Source: Leptidea sinapis (taxonomy: Eukaryota > Arthropoda > Insecta > Lepidoptera > Pieridae). From it: a stretch of 64,000 nucleotides of DNA. The notes under the pieces are model-generated. The model was not told the origin of the DNA and made no database searches. It saw only the letters and a program-made list of their open reading frames with translations. The stretch spans positions 10,806,001 through 10,870,000 of the forward strand of contig NC_066270.1 of assembly GCF_905404315.1 (NCBI RefSeq). The letters run 5' to 3'. The position numbers and the translations under genes are program-made. Every line of letters begins with the position of its first letter. The stretch's first letter is position 1. Below are positions 10,541-21,387 of this stretch, piece by piece.

Positions 10541-11160
10541 TAAAAACCCCTATTTACTCGGGGCGATAATTTATAGTCTGGAGAAACGTAGTGTTTAAAT
10601 TCTCTTTGGTCTGGAGAGTGCGCATTTAATTGAAAATTTTCTAATTAGTGTCACACTTACATTAAACGTAGTGTTTAAATTTCTGACTTACATTACACTT
10701 AACCTCTCGTTTACACCAAGGTATTATGCACGTATTTGACAAGTACCAGTATAACTTGTATTTATATATATATATATTATTAGTTACTTATCGATAAAAA
10801 TTATGGATTGATTCCAACCCTATATATTTATTTTATTAGCAGCTCTGATATTACGTCATTAGTTGATTATGTTGGTATCAAGATTTAGTACAATACAATA
10901 CAAGCGACATTTCTCATTGTTTTGTATGGCACTCCCGTCTCTTGAACGTAGTGTTTAAATTCTCTTTGGTGTCCGCGATCTTTTTAAAAATACCAGCGTA
11001 TAGCGTGGTTGAAGGCTATTTGAACTCGGCTCCATCAAAACTGCAGTTTTCGTTTTTTAAACTAGTATAATATATATAGTATAGTATATAAGAATGATTT
11101 ATTGTTATATTATTATTATAATTAGAAGGTATTCGAATAATAAGTACGTGAGATAGATTA
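10541..11160. repeat. Repeat-derived region with a thrice-repeated box and a Harbinger-type end
   Basis: The box AACGTAGTGTTTAAATT occurs near 10584, 10666 and 10945, twice followed by CTCTTTGGT. At 10710 TTTACACCAAGGTATTAT matches the right end of the element at 12.1-13.4 kb, and the preceding TTAACCTCTCG resembles the left flank at 12.09 kb. This looks like broken DNA transposons; no coding region. Confidence 0.45.
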
Positions 11161-11396
11161 TAGTAAATTCGTGAACATAATTCAAAATTTACACTAATAT
11201 GGCGGCTGCAATATTTATTTTCTTTTTCTTTTTTATGAGTCTGGTGTTGGTTTTCTAGGATTTTTTTATATTTATTTATTTTGGACAAAAATACTTGCAT
11301 GTGTTTTGTCATGGTTTTCGTGAGTGTTGAAACCAATACCAGCTAGTACTGCTAAAATGAAAATTCAAGATGGCGCTGCAAAAATTTATCAAGTTT
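11161..11396. repeat. Left arm of a ~235-bp inverted repeat
   Basis: Almost identical in reverse complement to 13380-13611, including CGTGAACATAATTCA, ATGGCGGCTGCAATATTTAT and CATGTGTTTTGTCATGG. The two arms enclose about 2 kb. The sequence also resembles the AAGATGG-containing satellite-like unit at 34.7 kb. Confidence 0.8.
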
Positions 11397-11745
11397 TTCG
11401 TCACGCGTGTCATTTTCATGGTTTTCGAGGGTGCTGAAGCCGATAATGCTGGACTTAAAAGAAACGAAGACTGTAATACAATTGTGTGTTCACAGACACT
11501 CCCGAAAATCTCTAAAATGATACCCATATTGATTTTATTGAAAATGTCACATCCGACATCTTGGATCTTGAAATGGGTGTCATATTCGTTATTGACCCTC
11601 ACGAAAACAATAATTGCCTCGTCTGAACATATTCGTAACATGACTGTAGAGAAGAGTTTCTTAAGACTGTGGTAGAAGTGAAACTTCAACGGATAAAGTT
11701 GAATACCATATATTTCAAAGCTTCCCGGCAATATTTTAAATAAAA
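11397..11745. repeat. Satellite-like repeat units (AAGATGG / GAGGGTGCTGA type)
   Basis: Contains degenerate repeats of a unit with TTTTCGAGGGTGCTGA and a CATCTTGGATCTTGAAAT box. Open frames on both strands are probably by-products of the repeat structure, because no family motif is seen in either. Confidence 0.45.
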
Positions 11746-12100
11746 TATTTCAACGAAAATTAAGAAAAACATTAAAAAAAAAAATATTTCCAAGAAAAAC
11801 ATTCATTAAAATGTTGTTTAAAAACATTACAGAACAGTCATCATGTAGATTATAATATTGCATTATACACATTATAGCTATCATACATACGCTATACATA
11901 AAAATCTTACGCTTCTTAGTTTTTTACGCTCTACAAAGGAACTTCGTTCCAAAACTCCTTTTTTAAAGTCGGTTAGAAAAATAACCTGACAACCCTGTGG
12001 CTTCAATGGAGAGTACGCACACGTAGGTAAGTATTTTATCAACGAGGCTTAGTTTCCATACTGATAATATGCATATAACTGTGGCACTACTTACCCCTCG
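11746..12100. other. Unassigned sequence
   Basis: AT-rich, no supported feature. It ends in TTACCCCTCG, the left flank of the next element. Confidence 0.35.
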
Positions 12101-12670
12101 TTTAAACCAAGAAACAAGTCAAAAACTTGTTTTATACAAAACTTGTAGAATACGTGTCAAAACACAATTATTTGGTTTTAACATGTATTGCAATTGTCTG
12201 AAACATTCTTGCGGTCACACTGTGCTGCCAACAAGTTTTTATACGTAGAAGTATAAAACACTTTTGCGTTCACATATAGATCTAAGACATGTTTGATACA
12301 GTCTGAAACATTGACAGCGTTCACACCAACATGAAACATACATGTTTTTAACAAGTATTGTTAATTTTATTGAAGTTTATGTATGATACTTATTTAAAAT
12401 AAGTTTTATACTCTATCCATGCTTGATGGATAAAGTTTTGCACATTTACCGGACAGACCACTTTTTGGAATAGAAGAAAATAAATGGCCACTCCATTTAA
12501 AAGCTTTATTAGCAATATTTATCTCGGCTTATATTAAGATATTCTTTTGATACTTTTATAATCGTCTCGCAAGCATGAGTAATGCATTAACTATATTTTG
12601 CCTTTGATATCCGATACAAATACAAAGAAGAATATGAGTCACCAGTAGCTATAAATCTCAAATAAACAGT

Positions 12671-12820
12671 TAACAAAAAAAGCGCGTACGCCTTCCTTCA
12701 ATTCCGGCCACGCTCCTGTGAATCCTTTGGTGTTGAAAGAGAATGTGTGCGGCGGTGATCACGTATCACCAGATGAACCGTGCGAACGCTCGTTTGTTCT
12801 CCTTTTCTATAAAAAAAATA
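12671..12820 (+). mobile_element. LINE-A 3' tail, plus strand
   Basis: Reads AAGCGCGTACGCCTTCCTTC, then a CTCCTGTGAATCCT-like and GCGGCGGTGATCACG box, and ends CGCTCGTTTGTTCTCCT plus A-run. This is the last ~140 bases of LINE-A, as at 18.0 kb. Confidence 0.75.
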
Positions 12821-12861
12821 ATTGCTCTGCTGGAGTGATGCCATCGATACTGTGAATTCTG

Positions 12862-13110
12862 CTAAGAAAAGTATGGTGCAACTTTTTGAAGCAATTTCTC
12901 CAAATTTACTGGTCTCATTCTAAAAAAATTTCTGAATCCACTTCTGTCTTCTATACTTAAATCATTCAATAAGGAACGATAGGCTCCTTCATTTTTTTTA
13001 TGCCGCCCACATTCTCTTGCAACACCAGAGGAATCACAAGAGCGTTGACAGCCTTTAAGGAAGGTTGTTTTGCTTCTTGCTGTCGTCTCCTCACAAATTA
13101 TGGCGATCAA
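12862..13110 (-). pseudogene. Chimeric frame: LINE-A tail fused to Harbinger transposase N-region
   Basis: 82 codons. Residues about 15-38 (TTFLKGCQRSCDSSGVARE and following CGRHKKN) are the terminal residues of LINE-A ORF2, as found at 18.0 kb. Residues about 40-82 are Harbinger transposase N-terminal sequence (EGAYRSLLNDL onward). The frame stays open across the join but ends before any catalytic residue. It cannot be an active transposase and is probably a relic, though it is uninterrupted. Confidence 0.55.
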
Positions 13111-13379
13111 TAATTGCGTGGTTTTCTTGAATTGTCAAATTCATTATCTTCTGTACTGAAATGTCTTAAACAAGTTTAGCTACAAGCCTACAACAAGTAT
13201 AAAACATGAGACCATATACATGTAGACAACTAATAGGTGAAAAACAATTTCATTGGACAAGTTTCATACAAATATTGTCTACGACAAGTTTTGTGTTGTT
13301 GTATTTTGAAAACATTGCATACAACTTGTGTTTGTAATTTGCACGAAACTTCTCAAATACGTGTATAATACCTTGGTGT

Positions 13380-13611
13380 AAACTTGATAATTTTTTGCAG
13401 CCTCCATCTTGAATTTTCATTTTGGCAGCACCAGCTGGTATTGGTTTCAAGACTCACGAAAACCATGACAAAACACATGCAAGTATTTTTGTCCAAAATA
13501 AATAAATATAAAAAAATCCTAGAAAACCAACACCACACTCTTAAAAAAATGATAATAAATATTGCAGCCGCCATCTTAGTGTAAATTGTGAATTATGTTC
13601 ACGAATTTATT
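13380..13611. repeat. Right arm of the ~235-bp inverted repeat
   Basis: Reverse complement of 11161-11396. The Harbinger-like right end abuts its inner edge at 13382, where the left arm instead continues into satellite-like sequence, so the transposon appears to have inserted or recombined exactly there. Confidence 0.8.
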
Positions 13612-13633
13612 ATGTCATGCTTGCGACACTTGC

Positions 13634-13885
13634 AACCACATATTTTACAAATTTTTTTATTACTTGGTATAGCTCAGAAAGTTTTACCCATTTATTCTAT
13701 AAATAATTAAGTACATTATCCTGAATAATACACGAATAAAGTAAATGAATTTTTGTTACAAATTTTCGTTTTCTTTTACTTTATTCGTATATTATTCAGG
13801 GTAATGTGCTTAATTATTTATAGAATAAATGCGTAAGACTTTCTAAGCTATACCAAGTAATAAAAAAAATGTAAAGTATGTGGTT
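13634..13885. repeat. Near-perfect ~250-bp foldback palindrome
   Basis: Arms 13634-13752 and 13768-13885 match with few differences around a spacer of about 15 bases. Paired blocks include ACTTGGTATAGCT, CTATAAATAATTAAG and AATAATACACGAATAAAGTA. Non-coding. Such arms suggest a recent foldback event or a very young MITE. Confidence 0.85.
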
Positions 13886-14504
13886 TAAAATCTGGCTGGT
13901 CATATGGGAGTAAGAGAATTTTCATGGCTAAATTCTTTTTGGATAAAGAAAGGTAAGCACTTATGAACAAATAATAAGCTGATAAATAATGCTTAAAGTG
14001 ATTAAAAGTGATAGAGTATTGGTTTAATTCATCTAGAGTGAAAATTATAATATTATAATCTATCTGTAGTGTTTGACACTTTTTTATCGATTGTCGATAT
14101 TTTATTTTAAATTATTATTGAATTTATTTGTATTTATTTCATATTTATGGTATCTATATTTTTGATTAATAAATTTATTGAACTTAAAATAGTTTATAAG
14201 TCTAGCCTAAAAATTAGGATTAACTAACTTCGGTTAATATATATTCTGTTATAATTTCAGATTCAAGACCCACGCCTAGGACTTTATTGCAACATCTGAA
14301 AAACGAATACCAAAGACTGTCTAAGCCGAAACTACAACGCAAAACCACTCTTAATAAAATATTTATTATGTTAATTATTTTTTTCTTTTGATAACTAAAA
14401 CGTATCCCTTAGTTTCAACTAGTAAGACTTTGCTTAGGTCCATATTAAAATTAACAAAAGAAAACCTTAAAATTAGACATTATCTATATTAATTTGTATA
14501 CATA
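13886..14504. other. Unassigned AT-rich sequence
   Basis: No frame or element end recognised. Confidence 0.35.
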
Positions 14505-14856
14505 TCTTTACATATATTTTTCTTGTGTGCGTGTGTATGTCACTGAACTCCTCCTAGATGGCTGGACCGATTTTGATGATATTTTTGTGTGTTCCAGTGA
14601 ATTTGAGATTGGTGTGTGTCTTCGGGTGGATTCGAGAATGGTTTAGATTCACAATTAAACGTCTTCCTAAACGGCTGGACCGATTTTGATGATTATTTTG
14701 CTTGTTTCAGTAAATTTGAGATTGGTTTAGATTCTCAATTCCGTCCATAAAATGTAATTCTCCTGCTCATGTGTATGTTAGTGTACTCCTCCTAACGGCT
14801 GGACCGATTTTTCTAATTTAAACGTGTGTACAGGACAACGTCTGTTGGGTCCACTA
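14505..14856 (+). mobile_element. Helitron-like element (type 3) with internal repeats
   Basis: Ends CCACTAG followed by T, preceded by GGACAACGTCTGTTGGGT, like the other Helitron termini here. An A|TC start is proposed at 14505 but is not certain. Three internal copies of a CTCCT..GGCTGGACCGATTTT unit and two of TGAATTTGAGATTGGT show internal tandem growth. No coding capacity. Confidence 0.6.
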
Positions 14857-15664
14857 GTATATTTATATATATACAGTATGAAACAGCTTATATGAAATAA
14901 ATGTAGGTACATACTTATTAGCATATTAGACGATATACCAAAAATTAACGAAATCCGTGTAGTGGTTTTGTCAAAGAGTAGGCTTTTCATTTTGAACAAA
15001 TTTAAACGTCCTGTAAGATTTGGGTGACTGGCTCAATGATTCAATGAACTTGAATATTTCAATATCATAAGACATTGCTGCTTTGCCTAGCTGCCTTTGA
15101 ATTGCGCCGCTAACAGTCTCTTTTAGTTTGAATGAATTACATGTCACATGACTCTCAAACAAAAGAGACGAATATATGTTAGAGCGAGACAGCCTTTGCC
15201 GCCATTATTTTTAGTGCAATTGCGTTAGAGAGTTGCGTCAGGCTGGCGGAAACAAATAACAACGTGACACTAAACTCGTACTCCTATCTGCTTAGGGGCC
15301 TCGTCGATGCGCATGTTTGTGTGAGTGTGTCATATCGAACGTTTGTAGGGAGTTTCCGTACTGGTACATGTGTCTACTGTGGTAGTGCGATTGAAAGAGT
15401 CGACAAGCGGCAATCGAATTCAAATCCATATGTCGCCGTTTTTTATTCCATTAAGGTTGTGCTTGCCACTATAATATATTTTGTTGATAAATTTTCTTCA
15501 TCTGGTTGAACTACGAAGGTTTTTAGCGATAAGTCAACCTTTTCCTAGCTTAGGCTAAGCTTTCTTTGTGACCATTTTTTTTATTTCTGGCTAACTTTAT
15601 TTATTCCTTCAATTTAAAAACAGATTCCTAATAGATACTTAAACGAAAGAATATGTAATATTAA
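14857..15664. other. Unassigned sequence
   Basis: Includes a GC-richer part at about 15160-15420 with short frames lacking recognisable motifs. Confidence 0.35.
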
Positions 15665-16410
15665 AGTACAGAAGGCTCACTCTGATTAAGGAAATAGGAA
15701 CTCTTGGGGCATATATTAAGGTGTAATTCAGAACGCACAGCACTATTAATTTACATTTTTATTCACCTAGAAGTTGCCTCTCTTTTTATTGCGTGACTCT
15801 TAACTCTTCTGACGACGTTAGGGTGGCCTTCTTTCCAAAAACTGTACCTACCTACTATAAGGCCATCTTATAAAAATAGCTCAGTTTTTTCTATTGAGTA
15901 TATAAATTGATTACTTAATCGTAATTTTATTCGAAGTACACGACATAGTCAACTTTGATTATTTTTCCTTAAAAGTAGGAACCAATTAAGAGGTAGGTAG
16001 GTACATACGAACCTGAAGAGAACTATGACGGGTGCTAGACTTGCACTCGTCCTCTTAGGTAATTAATAATATTAACAATAACAAACACCTTTTTTGCTGT
16101 CGGCTCTTGGTCTAAGTACGAAAAGCGAAACACAAACATTGAACTTAGTACCTATAGGTAATAAATAGGTTCCTCGCATAAATGCTTATTTCTTAATTAT
16201 AATAATTACTTAAAATTAGATTGGTCTGAATGACCTTATGCATTGCTTTTATAAGTTTCTCAATTTTGAAAATTTCGGTCAGATCAGTGTAGTAGAAGAC
16301 GAACAAGACTCGCGCGTGTGTCACTGATCGCTCTTGAGTCCCTACTGGATAGCCACGCTGGAGTGGCCGCTTCCGATTTCGATATCTACACGTGGAGTGA
16401 GATAGGTCTG
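15665..16410 (-). repeat. Unclassified dispersed repeat R15, longer copy
   Basis: In reverse complement its two ends match 49.09-49.44 kb: CACTCC-CGTGTAG-TATCGAAATC at one side, and ACCCTAA-GTCGTCAGAA..AGAGTCACGC..AGAGAGGCAAC..CCAAGAGT-CCTATTTC at the other. The 49-kb copy lacks most of the middle. No coding motif was seen, so this may be an LTR, a long MITE or another non-autonomous element. Confidence 0.5.
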
Positions 16411-16629
16411 CCTATAAAAAAATAATATTTTGAGTGTAAAAAAATTGGAAATACTTTGCTTGTTAAAATTGTTTCAAAATCAAAATAAAAACAATAAGTC
16501 TATTTGTTTATTCCGGGTAATCTCCTTCCGGAGATTATCCGGAGGAACCCGATTAAAACTTCCGCACTGAACCAATTTTGATGAGACTTTCCAGTGAAAA
16601 AATATCTATATGAACTGTAATAAACAAAA

Positions 16630-16757
16630 ATACAAAAAAATTTTGCAAAACGCGCGGTTGTAGAATGCCAGACTTTTTTTTGCATATTGACGTAATATCT
16701 TGTGGTGGAATTCGGCGGCCGGAATCAACCCAAACAGCTCCTCTAAGCACTCCCAAT
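16630..16757 (-). pseudogene. LINE-B ORF2 fragment
   Basis: Minus strand reads ECLEELFGLIPAAEFHHKI, LRQYAKKS and, in an adjoining frame, a VWHSTTARF-like piece, matching the tail of LINE-A/B ORF2. The SINE-1 copy that follows is inserted at its upstream edge; LINE-like sequence resumes at about 17022. Confidence 0.65.
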
Positions 16758-16758
16758 C

Positions 16759-17021
16759 ACCAGTGGGAGGCTCTTTTGCACCGGAAGCCGGCTTAATTAT
16801 TTGTACCACAACGGCGTCTATTTCTGCCCTGAAGCAGTTATGTGACAGCATTACTGTGTTTCGGTCTGAAGGGCGCCGTAGCTAGTGAAATTACTGAGCA
16901 AATGAGACTTGACATCTTATGTTTCAAGGTAACGAGCGCAGTTGTAGTGCCGCTCATAAATTTTTGGGTTTTTCAATAATCTTGAGCGGCATTGCATTTT
17001 AATGGGCAGGGTGTATGCAAA
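16759..17021 (+). mobile_element. SINE-1 copy, plus strand
   Basis: From ACCAGTGGGAGGCTC through GCCGTAGCTAGTGAAATTAC to GGGCAGGGTGTATGC. The CAGCTGA box and A-tail are missing, so it is 3'-truncated. Confidence 0.8.
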
Positions 17022-17080
17022 GTATTCCGATACAGGCTGTGGCAGTTAGAGGAGTGATCTCGAATCGATACGACTAAGGG
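17022..17080 (-). pseudogene. Short LINE-A/B ORF2 fragment
   Basis: AGTATTCCGATAC..GCTGTGGCAGTTAGAGGAGTG resembles, with divergence, the plus-strand text at about 18660 in the main LINE-A copy. Confidence 0.4.
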
Positions 17081-17969
17081 AGAATTTTTAGCAGTCTCTC
17101 TTCAAATAACTCTTACTTTCTTGCCCTCTAAATAACAATTTGAAACAAAATGCTTTGAGCTAAGCCGAGGATTTTTTGAAGGCTTCCAAATCTTTCTCTA
17201 AAGAGCCGTCACCCAGAATTTTAAATTTTTCATTCGTCGTGAACCTACACAAAAAAAGGAATAACATAAGAAAAAAAAATCTTACAAAAAGAAAAGAGAC
17301 AACGCACTCATATTTGTGTCTGAAAAGTTCATGAAAATGAATGCGTACAAAAAATTAGGTTTAAAATCACTATTGGTCTTTAGGTGATTGCGAATTAAAT
17401 ACCGCAGAGATTACGGGTAAACTATTGAAAGAAAATAAAACCAGTCAATAATTCACGTCGCCTTTTAGATAGAGCATTATTATTGCTAGAATCAAAAAAT
17501 GAGCACTGAAGATTATTACCAAGAAATGATCGCCGCTCATTTTGAAGAGTGGTTAAGGGAGATACTGCCAAGGTTAAAATCAATTCAGTATTAGATAGAT
17601 ATACATAATGCCAATAACCACTCCCTAAGGTTACTATAGCCACAACTGCCTGACAAAAAGCCCAAATAATAATATGATTGCGAGTAAAATATAATTAAAG
17701 CTTAATTGCTAGGATCGCTATCGTGAAAAAAAAGACATGACATTTTCATTCTTTAGCTGTAGACAAGTTGGCTGCGGAAATTTTTCCGCGTCACCATCTT
17801 AACTCTTAAACCATTATCATTGTGAACTCAATCCTATGAACAATAAAACCTTCAATCTAAACCAAAACAATTTGATGAGGTTTTAAAAGAGATGACGCCG
17901 CAGAGTTGGAGTGACTGTATTCAACATAAAAAGAGAACAATAAGTGTGAGTTCGACTACGTTATTGATT
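17081..17969. other. Unassigned sequence
   Basis: AT-rich with short frames only; the 73-codon minus-strand frame near 17.5 kb has no recognised motif. Confidence 0.35.
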
Positions 17970-18032
17970 CTTTTTTTTTTTTTTATGGAATAGGAGGACA
18001 AACGAGCGTACGGGTCACCTGGTGTTAAGTGA

Positions 18033-19427
18033 TCACCGCCGCCCACACTCTCCTGCAACACCAGAGGAATCACAAGAGCGTTGCCGGCCTTTAAGGAAGG
18101 TGTACGCGCTTTTCTTGAAGGTACCCATGTCGTATCGTCCCGGAAACACCGCACAAGGAAGCTCATTCCACAGCTTCGTAGTACGAGGAAGAAAGCTCCT
18201 TGAAAACCGCACTGTGGAGGACCGCCACACATCCAGATGGTGGGGATGATATCGTAACTTGTGGCGTGTTGTGCGAAGGTGAAATTCGGCGGCAGGAATC
18301 AGTTTGAACAGCTCTTCGGAACACACCCCGTGATAAATGCGGTAGAAGACACACAATGAAGCGACGTCTCTACGCAACGCCAAGTGATCCAGCCGTTCAC
18401 AGAGTACTGGGTCCCCGACAATTCGAGCTGCTCTGCGTTGCACGCGGTCAAATGGATCGAGCTGATACTGGGGTGCGCCAGACCAGAGATGACAGTAATA
18501 CTCCATGTGAGGCCGGACCTGCGCTTTGTAGAACGCTAGAATATGGGCCGGCTTGAAGTATTGCCGTGCTCTATTTATGACGCCCAGTTTCTTTGAAGCC
18601 AGTTTGGCTTTGCCCTCCAGGTGGCCACGGAATTGGTAATTGCTCGAGATTTCGAGACCCAGTATTCCGATACTAGGCGAGGCTTTAAGGGAAGTGTTCT
18701 CGAAGAGCGGTGATACGGCAAATGGGGTTTTTTTAGTGGTAAACGCGCAAACTTGAGTCTTCTGGGGGTTAAATTGGACAAGGTTCAACTTACCCCATTC
18801 CGCGACCTTCTCGAGAGAGGACTCGATAGAAGACACAAGTTTCTCCCGGCACTGGTCGACGTTTTCCCTAGAGAGACCTGCATGGCCCGTGTCTACGGCA
18901 TCACCAGTGCTGTCGTCTGCATAGCAATGCATGTTGGCGGTGTCCAACATATCATTGATATGCAGAAGAAACAGCGTGGGAGCTAGCACACAGCCTTGGG
19001 GCACTCCAGCGTTCACGGGCTTGGGATTCGAGCAATAACCGTCGACAACGACCTGTATGCTGCGCCCAGTGAGGAAGCTGGAGGTCCACTTGCATAAGCT
19101 CTCGGGAAGCCCAAATGATGGAAGTTTTGCGAAGAGCGCCTTGTGCCATACACGATCAAAGGCCTTCGCTATATCCAGACCAACTGCCAGGCCTTCCCCC
19201 TTGCTTTCAATAGCCGCCGCCCATCTCTGTGTTAGGTATACCAGAAGATCGCCAGTCGACCGACCATGGCGAAAGCCGTACTGCCGGTCGTTGATCAACT
19301 GGTAAGCCTCAAGGTATACCAAGAGCTGGCGGTTAATTATGCTCTCCATGATTTTGGAGAGTAATAGCAATAGGCCTGTAGTTTGCCGGATCCGAACTGT
19401 CTCCTTTTTTTGGGATCGGATGGACAA
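18033..19427 (-). pseudogene. LINE-A ORF2, reverse transcriptase and C-terminal part
   Basis: 464 open codons. RT blocks in order: SKIMESIINRQL, INDRQYGFRHGRST, GLDIAKAFDRVWH (first catalytic Asp), GVPQGCVLAPTLFLL, MHCYADDST (catalytic YADD), then FNPQKTQVC, LGLEISSN and AKLASKKLGVINRARQYF. The tail carries YKAQVRPHMEYYCHLW, LALRRDVASLCVFYRIYHG, HPHHLDVWRSST and FPGRYDMGTFKKSAYTFL and ends CGRR. No stop lies inside, so the RT half may be recent. It is separated from the upstream part by a frameshift near 19370, where PANYRPIAIT runs into another frame, so the whole ORF2 is broken. Confidence 0.9.
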
Positions 19428-20268
19428 GGGCTGACTTCCATGAGTCAGGGACTACGCCTTTTGAATAAGAGTGCCGGAATAAACGCGTTAGCACCGGCGT
19501 CAACTCAGGGGCACACGTTCTAAGCACGATTGGAGAAATGCCATCCGGCCCGCTCGACTTCCTGACGTCCAACGAAAACAGAGCTCGCCTAACAGTTTTC
19601 TGTCGGAACTGTACTTCAGGCATGGAGCTCTGACACCGCGGGATGGTTGGCGGTGTTTTTCCGTTGTCGTCAAGAGTCGAGTTGGAGGCGAAAAGAGCGC
19701 ACAGGAGCTCGGCTTTCTCTTTTGCCGTATGGGCCAGGGTGTCATTCCTCATGTGCAACGGCGGCATGGACGGCTGGTTGAAGTTACCAAGAGCAGCTTT
19801 CGACAACGACCAGAACTTGCGTGTTCCGGTCGGGTAACTGGAAAGCTGCTCGCCAATTTTGACGACGTGCTTCGATTTCGCACGGGCGATTTGCCGCTTA
19901 AAAAATCTGGAGGCACGGTTATATTTCCTCTTCAGAACTTTGCAGTTCGGATCCTTTGAGCCCAGCGCCGCAACCCAAGTTCGATACGTCTGTTTTTTGC
20001 AGTCAGATGCTGCTTTATCTGACGCATCCAACCAGGGCTGTGATCTGCCACCGATCGGTACTACAGAGCTTGGTATAAAAACATCCATGCCCTGCAGTAT
20101 CACATCGGCTACTGCAACGGCGCAGGCACTAGGATCATCCGAAGGGAAACAAACCCTGCCCCAAGGGTAGGATGCAAAAAAGGAACGCATCCTATCCCAA
20201 TCTGCTGACTTGTAGTGCCAAACGCGGCGGGTCGCTGGTGGTCTGCGACGTTGGCGTCGGATAGGCAC
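19333..20268 (-). pseudogene. LINE-A ORF2, linker and RT N-terminal part
   Basis: 311 open codons. The linker between endonuclease and RT includes QPWLDASDKAASDCKKQ, RKFWSLSKAALGN and AELLCALFASNSTLDD, then the RT start motifs VRKSSGPDGISPIVLR, TRLFRHSYSKGVVPDSWK and HPIPKKGDSSDPANYRPI. The frame is lost just after NYRPIAIT. Upstream, another break separates it from the endonuclease piece. Confidence 0.85.
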
Positions 20269-20325
20269 TACACTCCTGACCAGGCAATGGTTGGACGTTC
20301 CGAGAGGGGCGTCGACAGAGACCTG

Positions 20326-20820
20326 TTAACCATCGGGATGTGTAGTCAGCAGAAGATCTAATAAGGACGGCATGTGGCTATCCACATCCGGGAGCCGCGT
20401 CGGCGACTCAACCAATTGGGACGGACCATACGCCAATGCAAAATTATGCACAGATCGCCTTGCGTAGTCTGTGGTACGTGATCCAAGCCATTCGGCATTG
20501 TGCCCGTTGAAATCACCCAAAACTACGATTTCAGCGGAGGGGATCTGAGCAAGCACGTCATCAAATTCCGCTTGAACGCAGCCCATGAGGTGATCCGTTT
20601 CTGCGTTACCACTATGGGACCTGTAGACGCACGCATAGATGCGGACGCGGTCCTCCGGTCCTCGACACTAACCTATGCGAAACATAGCGGCACTAGGCCG
20701 CTACTTCACGCCGGTGGTCTGTGCGAGTGTGGTAAGTAACCCGGACGAGTCTGGCCCGATTGTGCTGACGTCATAAGACAGCAGCGTGACTCTCCCACTT
20801 TCAAATTCGGTGACGGCTCA
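20326..20820 (-). pseudogene. LINE-A ORF2, endonuclease remnant
   Basis: 20586-20326 encodes MGCVQAEFDDVLAQIPSAE, IVVLGDFNGHNAEWLG and a tail ending LLDLLLTTHPDG. The GDFNGHN motif is the hallmark of the apurinic/apyrimidinic endonuclease domain of jockey-type LINEs. Further upstream, in other frames, LLSYDVSTIGPDSSGLL and DRVRIYACVYRSH continue the same domain. The first catalytic segment is absent because the copy starts at about 20820. Confidence 0.75.
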
Positions 20821-21387
20821 ATTAATTATTAGTGTCTGCTATTGATTCTTCGTCATTAAGCTCTTCAGACTCTGAATCAGAAAGCGAACATTGATATTAA
20901 AGTTTCTTTTATTAATCAAAATACGATTTTACCTAGAATAAAATATGTTGATTTCCACTGAATAGTCATTGATAGGCCCCATCGGAGCGAACTCCGTAGC
21001 TACAATAAAAATGGAGGTCTAACCTACATCAAGTTTTTTTGCCTATAAACCAAACGGGGGTTTTTCTTGTAATCGAGTATAATGAAAACTGATGTCAACA
21101 TTCTTCTTTATTTGTATTTTGGTTTGAGCTGATAATCTTGTTACCAAATACCAATGCTCTAAATAATAAAACATACAAAATCTTTTTGACAGTGACGTCT
21201 CTTTGTTTACATCACAGACTAATATGATGCTTAAGCATGTTTATTGTTTACATTTTGGATCTCGAAGTACTAGCTTCTAGATTTACCTAGTTTTAAAATA
21301 GGGTAAATTTAATACTAAACTTCGTTGATAATACTAAATTTGGTATTAAAATCACAGAATACATAATAGTACTAATACTTCACCGAT
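20821..21387. promoter_or_regulatory. Upstream region of RBMX2
   Basis: 567 bases between the truncated LINE-A 5' end and the RBMX2 start codon. It should hold the RBMX2 promoter and 5' UTR, but no specific core element is convincing. Several TTTAATACTAAA-like repeats lie just upstream of the ATG. Confidence 0.4.

Larger units (their letters stand above)
12101..13382 (-). mobile_element. Harbinger-like element with embedded LINE tails
   Basis: Left end TTTAAACCAAG and right end (reverse complement) TTTACACCAAGG form short inverted ends; repeated ACAAGT / ACTTGT boxes are common near both. Inside on the minus strand, 12862-13110 is open and ends with EGAYRSLLNDL, FRNFFRMRP and LEKLLQKVAPYFS. 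These match the GAY..LxxEL, GFRxxxRM and FEKLL blocks preceding the DDE core of PIF/Harbinger transposases. The core itself is missing. A LINE-A tail lies inside (12671-12820 plus, and 12990-13085 minus, the latter in frame with the transposase piece). Confidence 0.55.
17970..20820 (-). mobile_element. LINE-A: longest non-LTR retrotransposon copy in the window
   Basis: Minus-strand copy of about 2.85 kb, truncated at its 5' side and ending in a run of As at 17970-17982. ORF2 is readable as endonuclease tail (about 20800-20326), linker and RT start (20268-19333), and RT core to C-terminus (19427-18033), with frame breaks between these parts. The family belongs to the jockey/CR1-like part of the non-LTR tree that is often labelled 'mobile element jockey' in insect annotations; the exact clade was not tested. 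At least five shorter relatives lie in the window (12.7, 23.1, 41.4, 52.0, 60.2 kb). Confidence 0.9.

Noticed and set aside
11309..11731. 140-codon minus-strand frame and its plus-strand partner
   Set aside because: Sits in satellite-like repeats, open on both strands, which suggests composition rather than coding.
18022..18249. Plus-strand frames within the LINE-A region (also those up to 20.7 kb)
   Set aside because: Shadows of the minus-strand ORF2.
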